Under the pieces are notes generated by a model. It saw only the letters and a list, made by a program, of their open reading frames with translations. It had not been told where the DNA came from and searched no databases. A program made the translations under genes and the position numbers. DNA of 64,000 nucleotides from Bemisia tabaci. Taxonomy: Eukaryota > Arthropoda > Insecta > Hemiptera > Aleyrodidae. This document shows positions 54,749 to 64,000 of the stretch, piece after piece. Location: assembly GCF_918797505.1 (NCBI RefSeq), contig NC_092793.1, forward strand, positions 42,272,243 to 42,336,242, written 5' to 3'. The number at the start of each line of letters is the position of its first letter. The stretch's first letter is position 1.

Positions 54749-55394
54749 TGAATATATTAAAAATGTCTCAACGTTACTACAAAGTACATATCCTCAGGAT
54801 TATGCAGCTATAATCGATGTTAACCTTAAATGAAAATTAGTACCGGAAAATATGCACGCCGTAATGAGAATCTTCACTTTTGCGCTTATTCAAACGGGCC
54901 GCGCGCGCGGACGTGCCACATTTCTTTCAAAAATCACGATACTTCATTGAGAAAAGCGGATTTAGGCACCGATCGTGACGGCTCGGACAAACGTTCGAAT
55001 TCTCCTCTTCCGAGAGTCAGTGCAGTCCGAGGGCTGATTCCCCCTCTCACCACTGATCACTCTCTCATCTTGTCTCTCCACTGCTCCGCCACCAGGCCAC
55101 CACCCCGCACGCGGCCAGTTTAGTTTAGACGCCTGGCAGTCCTGCTGGCTGCTTCGATGACATAATTTCCCTCCTACGCAAAGGCGCCTGCCGCGGGCCG
55201 CGGGGGTGTGTGTCTTTTCCACTCCAGGCCCTCTCTCCTCCCTCCTTCCTACCACACTTGCTAGCAGGTACCTGCCGCCTAGCCGTTGCTCTTAGCTGCC
55301 TCTTGGTTTTGCCGCATAAAAGCGGATCCCAGAGCGGATCCAGACTCTTCGAACCGGGAGGGAAGGGGTGGCTGGCGGAAGAGAATTCTGGTTC
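54749..55394. other. GC-rich stretch, no gene recognised
   Basis: 54880-55390 is clearly richer in GC and CpG than its surroundings, with GCGCGCGCGG and CCGCGGGCCGCGGGGGTG. It could be promoter-like DNA or exon material of an unrecognised gene. I find no supported frame. Confidence 0.35.
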
Positions 55395-57731
55395 TGGGGT
55401 GCTTGCCCCGAAAATATTTCCAAATAATTCCAAAAACTCCACGGCTGACATCGAAGTCTTCATTTTGCCCCCAGGCCGCCACAGCCCCCCCCCCCCCCCC
55501 CCCAGTGGAGGATGGGCCTGTTGCAATGAAAAATTTTACTAAAATGCAAAAAGTCACAAAAGAGCTTCAAACTTAGCATCGAGTCCGAGTACAACTTCTT
55601 ACCAATGTTAACGCGGACACAGCCTATGAATTAAAAGAGAGTATTCAAAACTCTTAACCCCCTGCCCCCCTTCATTTTTGGTTGCGGAGCGGGAAAAACC
55701 GGGAAATTCGGCAGAAATAATGCCCGATCTATTGTCCAACTTGACGAGGACCCTTGAAACGTTGCGACCAGTCGGAGGACTGCAATACAGAGACTGCCGC
55801 CCACTTTAGGGACGGATAAATCCATAAAACCCCCGCTGCCCCCCTCATTTTTCGTTGCGGAGCTGGTAAAAACCGGGGAATTCGCCAGAAATGATGCCCG
55901 AAACTACTGTCCAACTTGACGGGGGCCCTTGAAACATTGCGACCAGTCGGAGGATCCCGTTCGGGGACTTCCGTCCTCTTGAGGGACGAAATCATCATCC
56001 ATAAAAAACCCTGTTGCCTCCTCATTTTTCGTGGCCGAGAGGGAAAAAACCGGGAAATTCACCAGAAATGATGCCTGAAAGTAACGTCCGACTTGACGAG
56101 GACCCGTGAAACGTTCCGACCAGTCGTAAGACTGCAATACAGGGACTGCCGCCTACTTTAGAGACGGAAAAATCCATGAAACCCCCAATGCTCCCCTCAT
56201 TTTTCGTCGCGGCGGAGCTTGTAAAAACCGGGAAATGGTTTAAGTTGGACACTACTTTTCGGCATCATTTCGGTCTTCTTTCTCCAGGAATTCTCTTTAT
56301 CGGAGTTGAAAAAAATGGGCGTAGGAAGAAATAAATGTTCAATATTCACAACTTCATCCATGTTGGACAGAACGTTTTTAAGAAGGCAGCAACTGGTGTT
56401 AATACTCGTCCATTCTCAGGTACAATAAAGAGGCAAAAATTGAATTTGTCAAGGATAACGAATGAAATTCAGGGGGCAGTTTTATGGATTTATCCGTCCC
56501 TAAAGTGGGCGGCAGTCTCTGTATTGCAGTCCTCCGACTGGTCGCAACGTTTCAAGGGTCCTCGTCAAGTTGGACAATAGATCGGGCATTATTTCTGCCG
56601 AATTTCCCGGTTTTTCCCGCTCCGCAACCAAAAATGAAGGGGGGCAGGGGGTTAAGAGTTTTGAATACTCTCTTTTAATTCATAGGCTGTGTCCGCGTTA
56701 ACATTGGTAAGAAGTTGTACTCGGACTCGATGCTGAGTTTGAAGCTCTTTTGTGACTTTTTGCATTTTAGTGAAATTTTTCATTGCAACAGGCCCATCCT
56801 CCACTGGGGGAGCTGTGGCGGCCTGGGGGCAAAATGAAGACTTCGATGTCAGCCGTGGAGTTTTCAAGAACTCTTCGAAAAACATGGCGTGGAACTCGAT
56901 TCCGTGGAAGGGGCCGATTTCGGCCCAAATCGCAACACCTATCCTTTCTTTGGTTTCATGTCACCCTAGGGCACAATTTTTTTGAAAAGATATCGATGTG
57001 GTTGGAGAGCGAAGTGGAAGATTAAATTTTTAACCGGCAAAACGTGGGCGGATCCAAGGGGGTCGTACCTATAGTGCATACGGGGTGTTCAAAAAGTTAC
57101 CGGGCTGATGCCGCCTTGGCCTTAAAAATGATCCGATCAAGCTCAACTGGAGCTCATTTGAAAGCTTATACTCTCACGAGTACAGTGGTTTTAAGTTTTT
57201 TGAAAAATATTTATTATTTTTCGTACAACATCAATTTTACGGCGGCATATATGGCCCTCTCAGCGATTTATGTATTGGAGGGCCGAATCATCGAGATCCA
57301 TAAGCCCTCCATAGACGATCAAATTCCCGAACCAGTTCCGATCAAAGTAGCATCAAAGTGTCCGGAGTCATCAGTCTTAAACTCATTAATTTGCTTCATT
57401 TTAAAATGGAAACCTAAATAACCTTTGGACCCCCCCTAACTTTTGATGGGGGGGGGAGAGGGTCGGATCGACTTCCGGTTTGCGCCAAAAATTTTCTTTT
57501 TTTATGCTCTTTCTAAGTATGGTACTCGTATGACATGATGGCAGTTGCCGTTTGAAATTTTTGAGTTGCCCCCCGCCCCGTCTCCCCTTGGGGGGGGGGG
57601 GGGTTTAGAACTAAAAAGTACCTCAAAAAGTTTCCCCCTCAATATGAAGATGGACGCCACAAACCGAAAGTCTTTATCGTAATTATAGAACTGAAGTTAT
57701 GGCCAGTGGTGCGTAACTTTGAATAACCCTG
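55395..57731. mobile_element. Foldback FB-B2, broken copy with extra insertion
   Basis: Matches FB-B1 but lacks the outer ~370 bp of the left arm. The right end GAATAACCCTG then TA is intact at 57731. Its arms hold ~175-bp tandem units (starts near 55668, 55840, 56015, 56195 and the mirror part near 56490). The right arm is expanded at 56870-57405 by DNA absent from FB-B1, which includes a foldback-like start (ACGGGGTGTTCAAAAAGTTA, about 57079). Confidence 0.75.
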
Positions 57732-57907
57732 TATACACTTATATTTTTTTTACAGATCACCCATAAATACGTGCATGATGTTTCCGAGAAAATTTTGATT
57801 TGTTCTGATCAGATATTCAAATAAAAGGTGCAGTTTCTGAATGAAATATTGTAAAGGTTGATAAAATTTTAATGCAGAGTTTGGAGGACGTACGAGTAAA
57901 ACACCAT

Positions 57908-60480
57908 CAAGAGTGGCGGTAGCCACCCCCGGTCGAGGAAAATGACGTCCTACTAAAGTCCCGATAACAAACGGGTGGCCGACACTCTTAGTCACAGGCA
58001 ACTCCCTTAATCTGAAAATTGATTCGATTTAGAATGGAATTCAGAGCAAACGGCGGCACGGATTCCAACGATCTTGGTGTCTATGGACGCAGCTAAGTTA
58101 GCCGGATGGCGTTTAAGGGTTTCATTAAGATCCATCGAGTTTTCAAAAAGTTATAAGCACTTAATGACCCAAAACAAGGAAAATTTTACTTTTTACTTTG
58201 CCGGGAAATTTGAATTTCAAGAATCCAGGGTCCTGAGAAAGTCACTCAAACTCCGCGATAACGGTAAACCTTAGACCCATAAAAGTGGGTACCTAAAGAA
58301 TCACCATGTTACCGTGTCCACGGGTTTTTACAGTTTTTTAACATTCCTGGTGTTCTAAAAGAGAAATTACGGAAAATACGACTAAACTGCCCGTCATGAC
58401 CATCTTTAACAACAGATTTCTCGCTTACCCGGCCGCAGATCGTAATGGAGCCTATATAAAGGGCACTCCGTGAAGATGTGAGGATTTCATTTTGCCACAT
58501 AAAAAAGCGCTTTATCTCACGGATAATCCAGCATCCGCTTACATCCTTCAAAATTTTAGCTATAATTTTTGAATTTAGAAAAAAGCCAGTATTATAATGG
58601 TTCAACGCCATTGGTTCATTCTGTTCAGGTTCGTCCGAGTTTCGGGAACGAAATTCCTGTCGTCGTTATCAACCTCCATCTACTGTATTTATTTGTGAAT
58701 AATGAAAATGAACAGATTTAATTTAAAAGTTCAATTCATTTTAGATCCTAACTAATATTACACACTTCTATTATTACGCCCACTTTGATCCCGATACACT
58801 ACTCCATTGGTTTCTTAAAAATCTCAAGTGATTTCTGGTCGGTCGTTACCAACCTCTTTAACTAGTTGTGAATAGATTTACCTAATTTGTATAAGAGTTT
58901 AATTCTTTGTAGATGCTAACCACTATATGTACGTACTCTTATTATTACGTCTCACGTGTTCTACTGGAGCCCGATATACCTTAATTTCTCTTAAAATGTT
59001 CAAGTGATATCTTTATTTTATTGAACGATATGTGACAAAATTTTAAGTGAGGTTATGTCGTCATGTTTATGTCAGTACCTGACCGAAGCGATCGATGTAA
59101 TTCCGGTAAATTACGTCAAGAAATTACACCGAAATTGTGCCAAACTCTCCAAAGAAAGCAGCATTTACATCACAGAATGTATTCTCACTACTAAAGTCTA
59201 AAAATTACTGGAATATGAGCCTCGGTCTTCACATGCGACTGTCACTGAACTTCGACCAAAATTTATTCGCTCTATATCTTGCCATCAACCTATGTGCTCT
59301 GGAGTGATTATGCTTCTCTGAAGTGTATGTTATTTACATTAAGAACATGTTTCCTTCATGATTTATCTTGGAATCCTCCTATCTCTTCTACCGTTCTTGT
59401 TACGCGCGGCTTGCGTACCTGAGTATGTGAGGCACAATTCCATCCCTTTTCGGAACAGTTCAATCATAGGTCAACTGAATGTCACATAATCAAAGGTCTT
59501 TGACTGTGAGCATTTGCTCAAATTGGTTTCTTCTGAGTCTCTTTGATTTTGCGTCAGGAGTTGTTAGAAACATCATTTTGCCCAACTTTAGTAACAAGGT
59601 CTTTAATGAAAGGTATGTACTCGTATTATTCTCATAATTTCATAAGTTGATGATGAAAACACAATGAAGGCTTCATTTTCTTGCATCGATTACCGTGTGA
59701 AATGGGTGCGTCCATTCTTCCTCCGTACAAAAGCGACTTTCCGAGCAGTCCAAATACCGAATTACACCCCCAGTTCCTACCTAGTTCCATTGGAATAAGT
59801 GCGATTGTGTCAATCAAGGCTGAATACAATTATATTAACAATTATCTTTTTATCCAGCCAGAAGTATGTCTTCATGATCCTTACTTTGTCTATGAGCCTT
59901 GCCTGATCGCATCAGCCCCAGTAAGTGAGAGGATATACCCACCTAAATCGGAATGGAAAGCTTTGTTTAAATCGCCGCCCCTCTTTCTTGCTGCTTATGT
60001 GAGGGGATAATCTCCACCCTGTTAATGGATATTTAATCTCAGTTCTCTGTTTTAAATGAGGACCAGTTTGCTAGAGGGAGCCTCTGTGTCATTCACGTAT
60101 TGAGTGTTTGTTTACATCAAGTCATAAGGTTATGTTTGCACCCACTTATTGCTATTTATACTTATTACTAGATGTGTTACTGAAGTATTATTCCATTTTG
60201 ACCTAGCGAGTGCTTTCTAAGCTCAGCTCCCAGCATGTAATTACTCCAGTGAAACAGTGCACGTAAAATATCAGGTGTTCGGAGTTCAGTATTGACCTAC
60301 CTAGTTTCTGCACCGCTAATCTTCCAAGGCTGAATGTGATTAGATCAATTGGTATCATTTATGAGAAGAAATTGAAAGCTCGCATATCACCTTCCATATA
60401 TTAACTAAATGCTCTTATCAAGAGATTGCCGTTTCGGTTGATGTCTGTCAGTGAACCTTAAAAACTCAAGGAAACTAAGA
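57908..60480 (+). repeat. Segmental duplication, distal copy
   Basis: Direct copy of 49343-52400. It lacks Helitron D and keeps the empty target at 58366/58367. Small indels and substitutions throughout; similarity fades after about 59825. No gene recognised. Confidence 0.85.
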
Positions 60481-61929
60481 GGTAAATTTTGCAATATTTT
60501 ACCCAAAAAATGCCTGTATTACGACCAAATACTTTCTTCGTGGCTATTGCATTTTTTAAAATAACCTAAGGCACTACCTAGGTGGGCAAGTATATGATTT
60601 GACAAATTTTATGGTGAAGCGATATTATTCGAAATTAATCCAAGAGAAAGACAAGCTATTTCATTGCATGCGCAGGTATTTTTTTGCAATGGCCGATACT
60701 TAATAAGGTCAGTGAGAAATTCTCTTAATAGGTATTCATTGTCAGAACCTGCAGCCTGATTGTCGAAATTGTGTGTTTCTCGGGTAGACATAGATGACAT
60801 AGGTCAAAAGGCGGTACGTGATTGGTCGGCGCTATGTCTTGTCGCTGTTTTGTCGTGCCTCTGATGGGTGGAACCCTAGACAAGCTAAAGGCATCTCTTA
60901 AGTTTCTGACAGTATGTTGTCCATTCCACCAGACAAAGGCACGATAAAGCAGCGATAAGACATATTTGATCAATAACGCTCCACCTTTTAACCAATGTCA
61001 TCTGTGTCTACCTTTCAAACACAAACTTTCAACAATCAGGCTGCTGGCACCCTCAAGTTAGGAAGATCATTTTATGCGATAAGTATGCCTGTTGCCAAAT
61101 TTTCAATGAGAAATTAAGTATTCAGGGGAAATGAAAATATTTCTCATTTCATTGCAATCATCGACAATTTTTCTTTTACAATGCTCCTTAGAGTATGGTG
61201 TACCTAGAGTCTGTAGGAACAAAGTTTGGATGTTCGGATGCTCTAAAGAATAATAATCCCAAAAGTCATGAAAATACCTAGCTGGTTTAAAGTTACGCCA
61301 CACCAAATAGACTCATTTTGGTAAAATTTGTGCTCTACTACTTCATTCACTGGTTGTTTCATGAATAATTCATCATTCCATACAGAGTACCTATGATTTA
61401 TAAGGCAACGCTCTCATGAATTTCCATTATCATCTGATAGGTTGCTGAGTGATCAAATTCAGTACTTATCGAAAAACTTGCTGCTAGCATTAATACAAAC
61501 ATAGGTGCGCTTAAGAGGGATGATGTGCGTAGTTGAAACAAATGAGCAAAATTATTTTATCACTTGGAATAAGCTAGCAGTGTAATGCCTATGACAATAA
61601 GTTATACTCTTTTTCCATTAATTTTCTCACGCAGGTAAATGAAAACTCGATAGCTATTTAACCCCTCCCCCTCCCCTGTCACCCTTTTCCTGTGAGCCTT
61701 TCCAATAGGTACTGATACATTTGACTACCTTAGGTAGCCCCACTACTTTCAACTACCTATTTCCAGACTGATCACAAAGTCAGTGGGTGCTATTAAAATT
61801 TCCGCTGAATGTGTTAGTGCTTTAGCAGATGTTGTTTACTTTCCATTCATTCAGGATTTTCAAATAGCCAATAGTACCTACTTAATATTTTATGGCCACA
61901 CCTTTCTCCATTCAAAAACGAGCTGATAT
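60480..61929. other. Gene-less spacer
   Basis: AT-rich DNA. No supported coding, RNA or repeat feature. Confidence 0.5.
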
Positions 61930-63723
61930 AAACTACAAAAACCCTCAAAAACATTTTCGGGCAAAAAATCCGGTCGAGGAAATTGACGTGTTACATCTTA
62001 TTAACCAAAAAAATTCCCTTTCACCCCTCCAAGGAGGTTGATAAAACCAAGTAAGTAACTATGAGATGGCAAAAAGCTCTCTTTTAAATTCTCAGGGTCC
62101 ATCAAGGCCACATATGTCCAAAAACTTACTCTATATGGTTTAAAAAAAAGAAACAAAAAATAATCCCTTAACAATAAGAAAATTTAAAAAAAAAAAAACA
62201 AAAACAAAAACCGATTATGTGGTTCACAGATATGTACATAAATCCTTCGAATGAACTTGAAATCACAAAATCGGTCGAGAAAATTTAAATGAATTTTCTC
62301 CTTCAATTATGAGTTCCGCAACAAGCACGACTCGCTTGAAGCTTACCATACACGAGCCGCAAGAAACTAATTTCTTCTTTCTTACCTACTGATTGTGAGG
62401 AGAGCGGGAGCATTTACTTTTTCCTTCATTTATACAGGATGCAACAAGCATGACTCTTGCGTTTGCAGAAACCCTTTCATTAAGGAGATCGCGAGAGCCT
62501 TTACCGCGTTCATTTCCAAAAGGGATTACTCCAGAATTTCATGCATTTTAATAATTTAAACGATTCATCTGTTCTTCTCTTCTCTCCTTCTGTCCATTGA
62601 CAGAGATACACAATTTTTCCGACTCACTGACGCGACCGGCTCGATGCGTAAACAAGTGTGGATTACCTCTAAGGTATAAAAAAAAAAAAAAAAAAAAAAA
62701 AAAATCAGAATAACACATCACAGCATGGGTGTGAGTTTTCTTATATCGAAACTTAATTCAATTTCTTTAAGTAACTCCTCTTGTCAAATGGGACCCATTT
62801 CGTGAAAATGAAAAAAAGGAAAAGTAAACGAAAACTTTTAGCCTTCTCACCATCCAAATCATATAGTAAGCTTACAGTAAAAGCAACCATGATTTAGATG
62901 CAGCGAAGTTAATCGAAAGAGTCTGAAATGTACCTATGTGGTAAAATGGGTCCACTTGTAAAACTGAAGCTGGCGTCAGGGATAAAAAGGCATCGTTTCA
63001 CTGACAGCATCGAGCCGGTCGCGTCAGTGAGTCGGAAAAATTGTGTATCTCTGTCAATGGACAGAAGGAGAGAAGAGAAGAACAGATGAATCGTTTAAAT
63101 TATTAAAATGCATGAAATTCTGGAGTAATCCCTTTTGGAAATGAACGCGGTAAAGGCTCTCGCGATCTCCTTAATGAAAGGGTTTCTGCAAACGCAAGAG
63201 TCATGCTTGTTGCATCCTGTATAAATGAAGGAAAAAGTAAATGCTCCCGCTCTCCTCACAATCAGTAGGTAAGAAAGAAGAAATTAGTTTCTTGCGGCTC
63301 GTGTATGGTAAGCTTCAAGCGAGTCGTGCTTGTTGCGGAACTCATAATTGAAGGAGAAAATTCATTTAAATTTTCTCGACCGATTTTGTGATTTCAAGTT
63401 CATTCGAAGGATTTATGTACATATCTGTGAACCACATAATCGGTTTTGTTTTTGTTTTTTTTTTTTTTAAATTTTCTTATTGTTAAGGGATTATTTTTTG
63501 TTTCTTTTTTTTAAACCATATAGAGTAAGTTTTTGGACATATGTGGCCTTGATGGACCCTGAGAATTTAAAGAGAGCTTTTTGCCATCTCATAGTTACTT
63601 ACTTGGTTTTATCAACCTCCTTGGAGGGGTGAAAGGGAATTTTTTTGGTTAATAAGATGTAACACGTCAATTTCCTCGACCGGATTTTTTGCCCGAAAAT
63701 GTTTTTGAGGGTTTTTGTAGTTT
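61930..63723. mobile_element. Foldback element FB-A2
   Basis: Same arm start as FB-A1 (AAACTACAAAAACCCTCAAA), with longer arms (mirror p with ~125653-p). The centre is near 62830 and the left side has an A tract of about 27 at 62678. No clear target duplication. Non-coding. Confidence 0.88.
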
Positions 63724-64000
63724 ATGCACTTACATGAACGCATACAATAATTTAGCACCTCTAGTCCCGATAGGTCAACGGCCTTATGAAAGAAATCGGG
63801 AATTCCATCTTTGGTCTAACTTGGGTCGGCGTCTAAAAGCAGCGACCGAGACCCGAATTGGGTCCTTGACCTGCACCTGTTCATCGGGAGGACAAGGAAA
63901 GAGCGAAAGATAGGTGTCACTTCGACTGCTAGAGCTACCGGGCCTTACACATCCGTGTGGGGTGATGACACTTCGCGTCGGATCCGGAGGTGCGCGCGCA
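63724..64000. other. Window end, nothing recognised
   Basis: Moderately GC-rich end piece with one 74-codon open frame lacking recognisable motifs. Could be the edge of a gene or repeat that continues outside. Confidence 0.3.

Noticed and set aside
54880..55390. Possible promoter or first exon of a host gene
   Set aside because: High GC/CpG is the only support. No splice-bounded open frame or recognised motif; kept only as a GC-rich stretch.
4689..57600. Multiple poly-G/C tracts as G-quadruplex regulators
   Set aside because: They are single uninterrupted runs inside foldback arms or spacers and some may be sequencing artefacts. No regulatory context is visible.
63689..63913. 74-codon frame at the window end
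   Set aside because: Starts inside the FB-A2 arm, has no recognisable motif and is cut off from any context by the window end.

Overview
The window looks like intergenic DNA from an arthropod genome, most likely an insect. I base this on the mix of Helitrons, a mariner remnant, hAT-like elements, an RTE-type LINE, a Mag-like Ty3/gypsy retrotransposon and many foldback elements, plus AT-rich spacers and long homopolymer tracts. Species and order cannot be fixed from sequence alone. I see no convincing intact host protein gene. The only long intact reading frame is the gag-pol of one LTR retrotransposon.

Layout. 1-7.9 kb: a non-autonomous Helitron (C), a short MITE, a large foldback element (FB-B1) and a spacer with an imperfect inverted repeat. 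7.9-17.4 kb: an hAT-like element (G1) carrying a nested TA-flanked element, two FB-C copies, FB-D, a tRNA-like SINE head and a palindrome. 17.55-28.69 kb: a decayed Helitron with helicase remnants (A), invaded by a palindromic mariner derivative and by a near full-length RTE LINE, which itself carries foldback FB-E. 28.7-37 kb: an inside-out foldback locus, a ~176-bp tandem array, foldback FB-F, a MITE and Helitron B with ~513-bp tandem units. 37.8-40.1 kb: a second hAT-like copy (G2) holding a smaller hAT-type MITE, then a second MITE H copy. 40.4-46.7 kb: a young complete Mag-like LTR retrotransposon. 48.6-64 kb: another hAT-type MITE and a direct duplication with a ~8.5-kb offset, in which each half carries FB-A material and one half carries Helitron D. 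Between the halves lie GC-rich DNA and a broken FB-B copy.

Six insertions (Helitrons A, B and D, the RTE, the TA-flanked element and one hAT-type MITE) can be checked inside the window, because a related copy elsewhere keeps the uninterrupted target. This gives exact borders, target-site behaviour and a relative order of events without outside data. The least explained signals are a regularly spaced array of 16 CCCCAATGG boxes 3' of the retrotransposon gag-pol, a head-to-head mariner in which each arm ends in the transposase C-terminal tail, and Helitrons with shared interiors but different 3' ends.
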